Source: Gemmobacter lutimaris (GTDB taxonomy: Bacteria > Pseudomonadota > Alphaproteobacteria > Rhodobacterales > Rhodobacteraceae). Taken from it: 64,000 bases of DNA. Position numbers and translations under genes: made by a program. Shown piece by piece: positions 1 to 8,155 of the stretch; the first letter of the stretch is position 1; each line of letters begins with the position of its first letter. The notes below the pieces were generated by a model. The model had not been told where the DNA came from. It searched no databases and saw nothing but the letters and a program-made list of their open reading frames with translations. The DNA is taken from the NCBI RefSeq assembly GCF_003570715.1, contig NZ_QXXQ01000011.1:1-64000 (forward strand). The letters run 5' to 3'.

Positions 1-127
1 CCTGCTCGAGCCGATCGGGAACGTCCCTCCGGCAGAAGCAGAGGCAAACTTCTACGCCGCTCTGGAAACTGAAGACATCGCCGCGTAACTAACCAAAATC
101 AGCCTCCGGCAAACCCGGGGCGGTTCA
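1..127 (+). mobile_element. Right end of an IS3-family insertion sequence
   Basis: The first 88 bases encode the last residues of an IS3-type transposase. They are followed by about 39 bases ending in GGCAAACCCGGGGCGGTTCA, which looks like the right terminal inverted repeat (read inward: TGAACCGCCCCGGG). The boundary at about 127 is inferred from this end sequence only. The left end and any target duplication lie outside the window. The element points toward the pxpBC operon and may have truncated its upstream part. Confidence 0.72.
2..88 (+). CDS. IS3-family transposase (OrfB), C-terminal fragment at window edge
   Basis: Only the last 28 codons are inside the window. They read LLEPIGNVPPAEAEANF, then a short acidic tail, then TAA at 86-88. 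The phrase L-L-E-P-I-G-N-x-P-P-A-E-A-E is characteristic of the C-terminus of IS3-family DDE transposases (rve/integrase core), which cut and join the element ends. The catalytic core is outside the window, so activity cannot be judged. Confidence 0.75.
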   Translation: MLEPIGNVPPAEAEANFYAALETEDIAA

Positions 128-161
128 CACGCCTACAGAGGCATTCAGATTAGCGGCTTAA

Positions 162-317
162 CCTGAGCAGATTCCGCTGGGTCATTACACGTCGTTGCTT
201 GCCCTGACGCAGGAGGAGCCGCTGCCTCGCACCATCGGGATCGCGCGCGGTGTGTTGTGGGCGCGGTTCGCGTCGGCCGCAAATGTTGACAAGCCGTCCC
301 CGAACCCCGATCCATGA
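162..317 (+). pseudogene. Possible C-terminal remnant of a gene upstream of pxpB
   Basis: After the IS end, a frame stays open from 162 (just after an in-frame TAA at 159-161) to a TGA at 315-317, about 51 codons, with no good start codon. Its stop overlaps the ATG of the next gene as ATGA, the same translational coupling used by pxpB/pxpC. This suggests that the frame is the tail of an operon gene cut off by the IS or an older deletion. I do not recognise the residues, and they do not look like a PxpA/LamB-YcsF C-terminus. It could also be chance open frame in GC-rich DNA. Confidence 0.3.
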
Positions 318-1105
318 CGGGGTTTCGGCATGGCGGGCAGATGGACAGCGGATCGCAGCGTGACAAGACGCCCGTCGAAGGGCCGGAGGTTCTGCCGCTT
401 GGCAGCACCGCGCTGCTGTTGCGCTTTGGCCTGACGGTCACGCCACGCGCCACCGCCGCCGTGCAGGCGCTGCACGACATGCTGGACAAGGCCGACCTGC
501 CGGGTGTGACGGAAATCCTGCCAAGCCTCGCCTCGGTCATGCTGCGCTTCGATCCCGCGAAAGTGACACGCGCCGATCTGGCGGCCCGACTGGCCACGCT
601 GACAGGCACGCGTGACTGGCACGCAGCCGAACCGCGGCCCGCAATGCGGCTCTGGCAGGTGCCGGTGGCTTTTGGCGGGGTGCATGGCCCGATGCTGGAG
701 GAAGCCTCCGCCCTTGCCGGTCTCAGCCCCGAAGCGGCGGTGCGGCAGGTCGCGGAAACCGAGTTGCGGGTGCTGGCCATCGGCTTTGCCCCCGGCCAGC
801 CCTATCTGGGCCTGCTGCCCGAGGGCTGGAACCTGCCGCGCCTGTCGGACCTTGCCCCGCAGGTGCCACAGGGGGCGGTGACGGTGGCGGTGCGCCAGAT
901 CGTTCTGTTTGCCAATGCCTCTCCGACCGGCTGGCGCCAGATCGGCCGCGCGGCCTTCCGCCCCTTCCGCCCCGAGGCTCGTGACCCGGCCCCCCTGCGC
1001 GCGGGCGACGCATTGCGGCTGATCCCCTGTTCCGGCGATGAACTGGAGGCGCTGCTGCATACGGGCGATCCCGATGGCGGCGCACGCTGTCAGGTGCGGG
1101 CATGA
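314..1105 (+). CDS. pxpB: 5-oxoprolinase subunit PxpB (KipI/allophanate hydrolase subunit 1 family)
   Basis: This is one subunit of the ATP-dependent 5-oxoprolinase PxpABC, which opens 5-oxoproline (pyroglutamate) to glutamate in the cytoplasm. The 263-residue product has the family block GFAPGQPYLGLLPEGW, followed by VPQGAVTVAV and an ASPTGWRQIGR stretch near the C-terminus. These match the KipI pattern of a glycine-rich substrate loop and a terminal G-W-x-x-I-G-R. The start at 314 is chosen because its ATG overlaps the TGA of the upstream remnant; an alternative ATG at 341 would drop nine residues. The stop overlaps pxpC by four bases (ATGA), so the two are co-translated. PxpA, the third subunit, is not in the window. 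An older reading of the family is urea/allophanate hydrolysis. Confidence 0.82.
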   Translation: MTGFRHGGQMDSGSQRDKTPVEGPEVLPLGSTALLLRFGLTVTPRATAAVQALHDMLDKADLPGVTEILPSLASVMLRFDPAKVTRADLAARLATLTGTRDWHAAEPRPAMRLWQVPVAFGGVHGPMLEEASALAGLSPEAAVRQVAETELRVLAIGFAPGQPYLGLLPEGWNLPRLSDLAPQVPQGAVTVAVRQIVLFANASPTGWRQIGRAAFRPFRPEARDPAPLRAGDALRLIPCSGDELEALLHTGDPDGGARCQVRA

Positions 1106-2139
1106 GCGGCGCGCTGATCCTGCATCGCGCCAGGCCGGGGCTGACCGTGCAGGACATGGGTCGCCCCGGTCTGGCCCGGCTGGGCCTGTCGCGCGGTGGC
1201 GCCGCCGATCGGCTGGCGCTGCTGGAGGCCACGGCCCTGCTGGGCCTGCGCGCGCCCGTCGCCGCGCTGGAGATGCCCGCACTGGGCGGCAGTTTCGAGG
1301 TGACGCGACCGACCCGCATCGCGCTGACGGGTGCGCCGATGCGGGCCGATCTGGACGGCAGCGCGCTGCGCTGGTCGGCCAGCCATCTGATCCTGCCGGG
1401 TCAGCGTCTGACCATCGGCGCGGCGACCTCAGGGGTTTATGGCTATCTCACCCCGGCGGGCGGCATTCTGGGCCCCGAATGGCAGGGCAGCCGTGCCGCG
1501 CATCTGGTGGCGGGGATCGGCGCGGCACTGGCGGCGGGCGACCGGCTGCCCCTGGGTGATGACCCCGAGCCTGACGCACCCGGACAGTTTCTGCCGGTCG
1601 AAGATCGCTTCACCGGCGGCCTGCTGCGCTGGATCGACGGGCCGCAGACCGCCCTGTTCCCCGTGGCAACCCGCGCGCGCTTCGGCACCACGGCCTTCCG
1701 CCGTGCCCCCACCGGCAACCGGCAGGGCATCCGGCTGGATTGCGAAGGCCCGGCCTTTGCCGCCGATCTGCCGAAAACCGGCCTCGCCTCCGAGTTCATC
1801 CTGCCCGGCGACATCCAGATGACCGGCGACGGGCGGCCCTATATCCTGCTGTCGGAATGCCAGACCATCGGCGGCTATCCCCGGATCGGCACGGTCCTGC
1901 CCGCCGACCTGCCCCGCGCGGCCCAATCCGCCCCCGGTGCGGTGCTGCGCTTTCAGCGGGTGACGCTGGCCGAGGCCGATACGCTGGCCCGCCCCCGTGC
2001 CGCGCGTCTGGCCAGCCTGCGCGCCGCCTGCCACCCCCTGCGCCGCGATCCGCGCGACATGCCGGACCTGCTGTCCTATCAGTTGATCAGCGGTGTCACC
2101 GCGGGCAACGATCTGGACCCGCCCGAAGCCTCTGCCTGA
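1102..2139 (+). CDS. pxpC: 5-oxoprolinase subunit PxpC (KipA/biotin-dependent carboxyltransferase family)
   Basis: This is the partner of PxpB in ATP-dependent 5-oxoproline hydrolysis. The 345-residue product begins with the family signature: GLTVQDMGRPGLARLGLSRG at about residues 14-33, then ADRLALLEA. It also carries the late glycine-rich LLSECQTIGGYPRIGTV segment typical of KipA/AHS2 proteins. Length is normal for the family. It is coupled to pxpB by ATGA. No further gene follows closely; the next gene starts 64 bases on with its own ribosome binding site. Automatic annotation often calls such proteins biotin-dependent carboxyltransferase or urea amidolyase-related, but no biotin site is visible. 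Confidence 0.82.
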   Translation: MSGALILHRARPGLTVQDMGRPGLARLGLSRGGAADRLALLEATALLGLRAPVAALEMPALGGSFEVTRPTRIALTGAPMRADLDGSALRWSASHLILPGQRLTIGAATSGVYGYLTPAGGILGPEWQGSRAAHLVAGIGAALAAGDRLPLGDDPEPDAPGQFLPVEDRFTGGLLRWIDGPQTALFPVATRARFGTTAFRRAPTGNRQGIRLDCEGPAFAADLPKTGLASEFILPGDIQMTGDGRPYILLSECQTIGGYPRIGTVLPADLPRAAQSAPGAVLRFQRVTLAEADTLARPRAARLASLRAACHPLRRDPRDMPDLLSYQLISGVTAGNDLDPPEASA

Positions 2140-2203
2140 CTTGGCGTGACCTCGCAGTTAGCGTAAACATGGCGCGCCGGAGAGGACCGGCATGGAGGAA
2201 TGC

Positions 2204-3439
2204 ATGACCGACACGCCGCTCGCCAGCCCCGCCGCCCCCCGCTGGATCGACGATCCGCAGCACCGCACCTGGCTGGCCGCCGAGGCGCGGCGGCAATTCG
2301 CCTTCTTCCGTGCCAGCCCGCGCAAGAACGGCGGCTTTCACGTTCTGGCCCATGACGGCACACCGCTGCCGGGTGAGGTGCAGGAACTGCATACCACGAC
2401 GCGGCTGGTACATTCCTACGCTCTGGGCCATCGCGCCGGGGTGGCGGGATGCGAGGCGATCATTGACGCGGGCATGGCTTACCTCTGGTCGCATCACCGC
2501 GACGCGGATCATGGCGGCTACCTCTGGGCGCTGGACGGCGCGGCTCCCTGCGACACACACAAGCTCGCCTATGGCCATGTTTTCGTTCTGCTGGCCGGGG
2601 CCAGTGCCCGGCTTGCAGGCCACCCCGATGCCGACCGGCTGATCGACGATGCGACCGCCGTGCTGGACCGGCATTACTGGGAGGACGGCGCAGGCCTGTT
2701 TGCCGACGAATGGAACCGCGACTGGACGCCGTTTTCTGCCTATCGCGGCATGAATGCCAATATGCACGGGGTTGAGGCGCTGCTGGCAGCTTACGAGGCG
2801 ACCGGGCGCGAGGTCTATCTGACCCGCGCGGGCCGCATTCTGGATTTTTTCCTCAACCGCATCGCGCCCGCCGAGGACTGGCGCCTGCCCGAGCATTACA
2901 CTGAAAACTGGCAGATCGACCGCGCCTATTCCGGCAATCCGATGTTCCGCCCCGCTGGCACCACCCCCGGCCATTCGTTCGAACTGGGCCGGTTGATGCT
3001 GCAACACTGGGATCTGGCGGGCCGTCCCGACAACGGCGCCCCGGAAACGGCGCGCCGGGTGATCGAACAGGCGCTGGCCAATGGCTGGGATGCGGAAAAG
3101 GGCGGTATCTTCTACACGCTTCAGTTTGGCGGCGCGCCTGCGATCCGAGACCGCTATTGGTGGCCGGTGACCGAGGCCATTGGTGCCTTGTCATCCCTGA
3201 TGAAGCTGGGCGGCACCGAGGGCGACGAGGCATGGTATCGCCGCCTCTGGCAGTTCGCGGATGCGCATTTCATCGACCATGCGCGCGGCGGCTGGTTCCC
3301 GGAAATCGACGCGGAAGGCCAGCCTACGGTGACGCAGTTCCACGGCAAGCCCGACATCTATCACTCGGTGCAGGCGGCCTTGCTGCCGCTGTCGCCGGGC
3401 GTTTCGCGGCTGGCCGAGACCCTGCCGCGGATCGGATAG
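2204..3439 (+). CDS. AGE-family epimerase/isomerase (YihS / mannose isomerase type)
   Basis: The 411-residue product resembles the N-acylglucosamine 2-epimerase superfamily, (alpha/alpha)6-barrel enzymes that interconvert aldoses and ketoses. Family-like segments are ELHTTTRLVHSYALG, MNANMHGVEALLAAYEATG, PGHSFELGRLML, RYWWPVTEAIGAL and GKPDIYHSVQAAL. They supply the conserved His and aromatic residues of the barrel mouth. The pattern is closer to YihS-like aldose-ketose isomerases (mannose or sulfoquinovose substrates) than to GlcNAc 2-epimerase, but the substrate cannot be read from sequence. I prefer ATG 2204 because GGAGG at 2194-2198 lies five bases upstream; ATG 2192 (four codons earlier) overlaps that site. 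The gene stands alone between pxpC and the convergent mltG, with no transporter beside it. Confidence 0.8.
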   Translation: MTDTPLASPAAPRWIDDPQHRTWLAAEARRQFAFFRASPRKNGGFHVLAHDGTPLPGEVQELHTTTRLVHSYALGHRAGVAGCEAIIDAGMAYLWSHHRDADHGGYLWALDGAAPCDTHKLAYGHVFVLLAGASARLAGHPDADRLIDDATAVLDRHYWEDGAGLFADEWNRDWTPFSAYRGMNANMHGVEALLAAYEATGREVYLTRAGRILDFFLNRIAPAEDWRLPEHYTENWQIDRAYSGNPMFRPAGTTPGHSFELGRLMLQHWDLAGRPDNGAPETARRVIEQALANGWDAEKGGIFYTLQFGGAPAIRDRYWWPVTEAIGALSSLMKLGGTEGDEAWYRRLWQFADAHFIDHARGGWFPEIDAEGQPTVTQFHGKPDIYHSVQAALLPLSPGVSRLAETLPRIG

Positions 3440-3448
3440 TGCAGGGCC

Positions 3449-4627
3449 TTACTGGCCCTGCACCCCGCCTTCGTCCGCCTGACCACGCTCCGCCTCGATG
3501 GCGCGCCAGCGCGCCACATTGGCGTTATGTTCCTCCAGCGTGGCGGCAAAGGCATGGCCGCCGCTGCCATCCGCCACGAAGAACAGATAGTCGCTCTGCG
3601 CCGGGTTCAGCGCAGCCTCGATGCTCAGCCGACCCGGATTGGCGATAGGGGTCGGCGGCAGCCCCTCGATGACATAGGTGTTGTAGGGCGTGGCGCGGCG
3701 CAGTTCGCTTTGCCGCAGACCCCGGCCCAGCACCCCCTCACCCTTGGTGATGCCATAGATCACCGTCGGGTCAGTTTGCAGCCGCATCCCCTTGTTCAGC
3801 CGGTTGACGAAGACACTGGCGACCAGCGGGCGTTCATCGGCAATGCCGGTTTCCTTTTCCACGATGGAGGCCATGATCATGGCCTGTTCCTTGGTGTCAT
3901 AGGGCAGATCACCCGCGCGCGACGCCCAGAGATCATCCATGATCCGGGTCTGCTTGTCCTGCATCTGCGCCAGCAGCGCCGCGCGGGAGGCCCCCTTGTC
4001 CACCTCATAACCATCGGGCGCCAGCGAGCCTTCGGGCGGCACGCCCTCGACATTGCCCTCAAGGAAATCGGCCCGCTTCAGGCTGTCCACCACCTGCCAG
4101 CTTGTCACGCCTTCCGCCAGCGTCACCTGCCAGCGCAGATCGCCCTCGGCCACCGCATCCACATATTCCTGCGGCGGCGCATCGGTCGCGGGGGCGAATT
4201 TCGCCACCTCGGCGTAGCGATTGGTTTCAGGGTCCAGTTCGCGCAGGATGATTTCCGCCTTGGCGACACCGATCCGATAATTCACCTCGCGCCCGCAGGT
4301 TGAGGCACCGCCCGCCGTCACCAGATCGAGGATCTGCGCCATCGAGGCGCCTTCCGGCACCAGATAGGAGCCGAATTTCAACCCCTTGGCCTTGCCCGAA
4401 TAATCCGCCCCGATGCGAAAGATCCGCGCGTCGGAAACTGCGCCCTGCGTTTCCAGCGTGCGGCTGACCTCCCCCAGCGAGGCGCCGCGCTCCACCTTCA
4501 GGCAGATCGGCTGAACCAGCGGGCCGGGACCATTGAATTCCTGCCGCCCCCAGGCCAGAACCCCGGCGAGCGCAATCAGCAACACGATGAACAGGGTCAG
4601 CGCGTTCGAGGCGACAGACCGCCACAT
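3449..4627 (-). CDS. mltG: Endolytic murein transglycosylase MltG
   Basis: This inner-membrane lytic transglycosylase cleaves nascent peptidoglycan strands and is thought to terminate glycan elongation. The 392-residue protein has a single N-terminal membrane segment at about residues 9-27 (LTLFIVLLIALAGVLAW), then a LysM-like region, then the YceG domain with the catalytic-Glu motif IVEKET at 255-260, followed by DERPLVASVFVNRL and LQTDPTVIYG. A stretch at about 105-165 looks longer than in the E. coli protein. The ATG overlaps the fabF stop by ATGA, so it is translated with fabF. The fabF-mltG pairing is common in Proteobacteria. Confidence 0.93.
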   Translation of the reverse strand: MWRSVASNALTLFIVLLIALAGVLAWGRQEFNGPGPLVQPICLKVERGASLGEVSRTLETQGAVSDARIFRIGADYSGKAKGLKFGSYLVPEGASMAQILDLVTAGGASTCGREVNYRIGVAKAEIILRELDPETNRYAEVAKFAPATDAPPQEYVDAVAEGDLRWQVTLAEGVTSWQVVDSLKRADFLEGNVEGVPPEGSLAPDGYEVDKGASRAALLAQMQDKQTRIMDDLWASRAGDLPYDTKEQAMIMASIVEKETGIADERPLVASVFVNRLNKGMRLQTDPTVIYGITKGEGVLGRGLRQSELRRATPYNTYVIEGLPPTPIANPGRLSIEAALNPAQSDYLFFVADGSGGHAFAATLEEHNANVARWRAIEAERGQADEGGVQGQ

Positions 4628-5889
4628 CAGCCGCGCACCTTGCCCAGAACGAGGCTGGCATTGGTGCCGCCGAAGCCGAAGCTGTTCGACAGCGCCACGT
4701 CGATCTTGCGCTGCACGGCCTTGTTCGGCGCAAGATCAAGCTTCGATGCGATGGCCGGATTGTCGAGGTTGATCGTCGGCGGCGCCACCTGATCACGGAT
4801 CGCCAGCACGCAGAAGATCGCCTCAACCGCGCCGGCAGCACCCAGCAAGTGCCCGATGGAGGATTTGGTCGAGGACATGGTAGCCCCCGCCGCCGCATCG
4901 CCCATCAGCCGCTCCACCGCGCCAAGCTCAATCGTGTCGGCCATGGTCGAGGTGCCATGCGCGTTGATGTAATCCACCTGATCCGGGGTGATGCCGGCGC
5001 GGGCCAGGGCCGCACTCATGGACCGGAAGCCGCCATCGCCATCTTCCGCGGGCGCGGTGATGTGATAGGCGTCGCCCGACAGACCATAGCCCAGCACCTC
5101 GGCGTAGATCTTCGCGCCGCGCGCCTTGGCGTGTTCATATTCCTCCAGCACGACGACACCCGCACCTTCGCCCATCACGAAGCCGTCACGGTCGGCATCA
5201 TAAGGGCGGCTGGCCTTCTGAGGCTCATCCGCGCGTTTGGTGGACAGCGCCTTGCAGGCATTGAAACCGGCAATGCCGATTTCCGAAATCGGGCTTTCCG
5301 CCCCGCCTGCCACCATGACATCGGCATCGCCCCACATGATCAGCCGCGCCGCATCGCCGATGGCATGCGCGCCGGTGGAACAGGCGGTGACGACCGCATG
5401 GTTCGGCCCCTTGAAACCGAAACGGATCGACACCTGACCCGAGATCAGGTTGATCAGCGAACCGGGGATGAAGAAGGGCGAAACCCGCTTCGGCCCCTTT
5501 TCCTTGATCAGAACCGCCGTATCGGCAATCGTCGAAAGCCCGCCGATGCCCGAACCGATCATCACGCCGGTGCGCAGGCGGCTTTCCTCGTCCTCCGGCT
5601 CCCATCCCGCATCCTTCACCGCCTGAACGGCGGCCGCCATGCCATAAAGGATGAAATCATCAACCTTGCGCCGCTCTTTCGGCTCCATCCAGTCGTCGGC
5701 ATTGAAGGTGCCGTCGCGGCCATCGCCGACCGGAATTTCGCAGGCGTATTTCGTCACGACATTCGTGGCATCGAACCGCGTGATCGGCCCGGCGCCCGAT
5801 TGCCCGTCCAGCAGCCGTTTCCAGGTCTCCTCCACTCCGCAAGCCAGCGGCGTGACCATCCCAAGACCCGTGACAACAACGCGACGCAT
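4627..5889 (-). CDS. fabF: 3-oxoacyl-[acyl-carrier-protein] synthase II
   Basis: FabF condenses malonyl-ACP with acyl-ACP in fatty acid elongation. The 420-residue protein shows the thiolase-fold triad Cys170 (VVTACSTGAHA), His311 (NAHGTST) and His347 (SSIGHLLGA). The open frame runs upstream to 6174, but the true start is the ATG at 5889 (MRRVVVTGLG), preceded on the minus strand by a GGAAG site within about ten bases. The 95 codons further upstream are non-coding. It is followed by mltG with an ATGA overlap. It normally sits right after acpP, but here a plus-strand gene separates them, so fabF probably needs its own promoter in 5890-6082. Confidence 0.96.
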   Translation of the reverse strand: MRRVVVTGLGMVTPLACGVEETWKRLLDGQSGAGPITRFDATNVVTKYACEIPVGDGRDGTFNADDWMEPKERRKVDDFILYGMAAAVQAVKDAGWEPEDEESRLRTGVMIGSGIGGLSTIADTAVLIKEKGPKRVSPFFIPGSLINLISGQVSIRFGFKGPNHAVVTACSTGAHAIGDAARLIMWGDADVMVAGGAESPISEIGIAGFNACKALSTKRADEPQKASRPYDADRDGFVMGEGAGVVVLEEYEHAKARGAKIYAEVLGYGLSGDAYHITAPAEDGDGGFRSMSAALARAGITPDQVDYINAHGTSTMADTIELGAVERLMGDAAAGATMSSTKSSIGHLLGAAGAVEAIFCVLAIRDQVAPPTINLDNPAIASKLDLAPNKAVQRKIDVALSNSFGFGGTNASLVLGKVRG

Positions 5890-6082
5890 CCGATCTTCCT
5901 TCTCTGACAGGCCAAGCAGCCCGGATTGCCCCGACGTGATACACGCGGCATCGGGACGAGGCAATATTGGCGGATGACGAAGCCCGCTGGCGCGAACCGC
6001 GGTGGCGGAGATCCCCCGCGTGATTGACAGGCCGGTCAGGATCGCTACACCGCTTTTGACATTGAAAGCGGTGGAGACTGCC

Positions 6083-6718
6083 ATGCGCATTGAAAGTATC
6101 GGCGACAATTGCGAACTCGGTTTTGTGCAACGTGCCTGCAATCTGGAACCCGGCGGTCTGCTGCGCTGGGCCACGACCCCGCCCGAGGGGTTGCTGAAAC
6201 TACTGAAGCAGGATTTCGCGGGGCTTTACCAGTTCGAGAACCTCGAACCTGCCAATGCCGGAATGGTGCGGGATCGCGCCTATAACATCGCCTTCCATAC
6301 GCAGCTTACCTCGACCGACGGTGTTTTCAACGCATCCGAGGCAGAGCGCCGCAGGATTCACGCACAGGAATCCGGCAAGATCCAGTATCTGACCGGCAAG
6401 CTGCGGCAACGTCTGGCCGAGGGCTCGGTTCTGTTCATCTACAAGCGCAACAAGCGTATCCCCGATGCGCAAATCTTCGAGATCGGCACCGAAATCGCCC
6501 GGCGCGGCCCCGGCCAGCTGCTTTATGTCACCGACAACGCCCCGGCCCTGCTGCCCGGCGAGATGCGCCGCATCAGTGGCAATACCCATATCGGACGCAT
6601 GACCCGTTTTGCGCCCTACAATCGCGCCAATGACATCGACCTTGATGCGTGGCTCGGTCTTCTGGACAATGCCCGCCAGCGTATCCCGCTGCCCGAAGAG
6701 GCCGCGCCCGGGGCCTGA
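6083..6718 (+). CDS. Uncharacterised protein with DUF1796-like Asn-Cys motif, inserted in the fab cluster
   Basis: The 211-residue protein opens with IESIGDNCELGFVQRA and then LLRWATTP. That pattern (S-I-G-x-N-C near the start, then an aromatic-rich segment) resembles DUF1796-type putative cysteine peptidase-like proteins, which often occur in polysaccharide loci. Later segments GSVLFIYKRN and PYNRANDIDLDAWLGLL fit the same idea. No signal peptide or membrane segment is seen. The start at 6083 has GGAGA at 6073-6077 five bases upstream; the frame extends to 6002 without a comparable site. It lies antiparallel between acpP and fabF, which are normally adjacent, and ends in a strong bidirectional terminator. 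Function is unknown; the family link is tentative. Confidence 0.68.
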   Translation: MRIESIGDNCELGFVQRACNLEPGGLLRWATTPPEGLLKLLKQDFAGLYQFENLEPANAGMVRDRAYNIAFHTQLTSTDGVFNASEAERRRIHAQESGKIQYLTGKLRQRLAEGSVLFIYKRNKRIPDAQIFEIGTEIARRGPGQLLYVTDNAPALLPGEMRRISGNTHIGRMTRFAPYNRANDIDLDAWLGLLDNARQRIPLPEEAAPGA

Positions 6719-6766
6719 TGCCCAAGGCACCGCGACAAGGCTTCCGGACACAACATTTCCAAATGA

Positions 6767-6793
6767 AAAGGGCCCCCGGAAGGAGGGCCCTTT
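6767..6793. terminator. Bidirectional terminator between the inserted gene and acpP
   Basis: A perfect 9-bp stem (AAAGGGCCC at 6767-6775 and GGGCCCTTT at 6785-6793) encloses a 9-base loop. A and T runs flank both arms, so it can work in either direction. It sits between the plus-strand gene ending at 6718 and the minus-strand acpP ending at 6833, as expected for convergent genes. Confidence 0.8.
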
Positions 6794-6832
6794 CGTATCT
6801 GTCGGGGCCATCGCCCCGGCGCATGCCTGAAA

Positions 6833-7066
6833 TCAGACGGCGCCCGAGATGAACTTCACGGCATCGCCGAAGGTCTGGATGGTCTCGGCGGCGTCATCCG
6901 GGATCTCGATGCCGAATTCTTCCTCGAAAGCCATCACCAGCTCGACGGTGTCGAGGCTGTCCGCGCCCAGATCGTCGATGAACGAGGCGTTCTCGGTCAC
7001 CTTGTCCTCTTCGACGCCGAGATGCTCGACGACGATCTTCTTCACGCGATCGGCGATATCGCTCAT
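6833..7066 (-). CDS. acpP: Acyl carrier protein
   Basis: This small acidic protein carries growing acyl chains on a 4'-phosphopantetheine arm. The 77-residue product has the invariant [19 protein letters not shown] segment with the modified serine at position 37, and is close to the usual ACP length. It is transcribed away from fabG/fabD on the same strand, 190 bases downstream of fabG. A strong terminator follows it, so expression is probably separate from fabF. Confidence 0.97.
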   Translation of the reverse strand: MSDIADRVKKIVVEHLGVEEDKVTENASFIDDLGADSLDTVELVMAFEEEFGIEIPDDAAETIQTFGDAVKFISGAV

Positions 7067-7256
7067 GTCACTTCCTCATCGTTGCGGGGTGGTCCCCGGT
7101 CTGGTGTCCCTGCCGCAGGCCAGGCCCTTGGCTGTTTTCCCCGCGTCAGGCAGGGCACCAGAGCCTTCCGGCACTGGTGGTTCCGTTCGCGGCTATAGCA
7201 AGCGCACCGGCACTTGGCAAACGCTTTCCCGCGCGCCCGTGCCGCCGCACCCCGCG

Positions 7257-7994
7257 TCAGATCATCGCCATGCCGCCATTGACATGCAAGGTGGTTCCGG
7301 TGACGTAACCCGCCTCCGGGCTCGCCAGGTAAAGCACGGCAGCGGCAATCTCGCCCGGTTCACCCATGCGCCCGGCGGGAACCTGCGTCAGGATGCGCGC
7401 CTTCTGCTCGTCATTCAGCTTTTCGGTCATCGCGGTGGTGATGAAGCCCGGCGCCACGCAATTGACGGTGATTCCCCGGCTCGCCACCTCGGCCGCCAGC
7501 GATTTGGACATGCCCACCATCCCGGCTTTGGAGGCGGCATAGTTGCCCTGCCCCGGATTGCCGGTGGCGCCCACGACCGAACTGATATTCACGATCCGCC
7601 CCCAGCGTGCCTTCATCATGCCGCGCAAAACGCCCCGGCACAGCCGGAAGGTCGAGGTCAGGTTCACGTCCAGCACCGACTGCCATTCGTCATCCGACAT
7701 CCGCATGAACAGGTTGTCACGGGTGATCCCGGCATTGTTCACCAGCACATCGACAGACCCCATCTTCGCGGCCGCGGCCTTCGGCAGCGCCTCGACACTG
7801 GCCGCATCCGACAGATCACAGGTCTCGACGAACACCCGCTCCCCCAGCTCCGCCGCCAGTGCCTCCAGCGGCGCAAGCCGGGTCCCCGACAGTGTGACCA
7901 CAGCCCCTGCCGCATGCAGCGCGCGGGCAATCTCGCCCCCGATCCCGCCCGAAGCCCCGGTTACCAGCGCATTCTTGCCACCCAGATCGAACAT
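7257..7994 (-). CDS. fabG: 3-oxoacyl-[acyl-carrier-protein] reductase
   Basis: FabG is the NADPH-dependent beta-ketoacyl-ACP reductase of fatty acid elongation. The 245-residue SDR shows TGASGGIG (residues 12-19) for nucleotide binding, NNAG at 86-89, Asn111, Ser138/139, and the catalytic Y152-x3-K156 (NYAASKAGMVGMSK). The C-terminal TGTTLHVNGGMAM is typical. The start at 7994 (MFDLGGKNAL) gives the family length and has an AAGGA site eight bases upstream. An ATG at 8003 would add three residues, and the longer open frame to 8297 is not coding. A copy of the intergenic repeat (8021-8082) separates it from fabD. Confidence 0.95.
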   Translation of the reverse strand: MFDLGGKNALVTGASGGIGGEIARALHAAGAVVTLSGTRLAPLEALAAELGERVFVETCDLSDAASVEALPKAAAAKMGSVDVLVNNAGITRDNLFMRMSDDEWQSVLDVNLTSTFRLCRGVLRGMMKARWGRIVNISSVVGATGNPGQGNYAASKAGMVGMSKSLAAEVASRGITVNCVAPGFITTAMTEKLNDEQKARILTQVPAGRMGEPGEIAAAVLYLASPEAGYVTGTTLHVNGGMAMI

Positions 7995-8020
7995 CGTTTC
8001 CATCCTTTTCCCGGCCCGGC

Positions 8021-8082
8021 TTTTACCTTGGGCCAAATATCCTCGGGGGTAGGCCGCAGGCCGCGGGGGCAGACAGCCCCCG
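8021..8082 (+). repeat. Intergenic composite repeat, copy A (fabD-fabG spacer)
   Basis: Core at 8021-8050 (TTTTACCTTGGGCCAAATAT then CCTCGGGGGT). It is followed by a hairpin with arms CGGGGGC (8064-8070) and GCCCCCG (8076-8082) around the loop AGACA. The same loop recurs in copy E. It lies wholly between two genes of one operon and has no open reading frame. Confidence 0.75.
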
Positions 8083-8122
8083 TCCACAGCCCCCGCCCCA
8101 CGAAAACCGCGCCGGTCAGCGC

Positions 8123-8148
8123 CCAAAATTCTTCCTAAAGAATTTTGG
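8123..8148. terminator. A/T-rich hairpin just downstream of fabD
   Basis: A perfect 11-bp stem, CCAAAATTCTT (8123-8133) and AAGAATTTTGG (8138-8148), with loop CCTA. It begins eight bases beyond the fabD stop codon. It may act as a terminator or mRNA 3' stabiliser. It resembles the GCAAATTTCTT-armed hairpins at 28379 and 44344, so it may be a small repeat family rather than a dedicated terminator. Confidence 0.55.
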
Positions 8149-8155
8149 TCCAGGC

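Noticed and set aside
5890-6174. 95-codon N-terminal extension of fabF
   Set aside because: FabF family length and the ribosome site point to 5889; the extra stretch overlaps the divergent gene's start.
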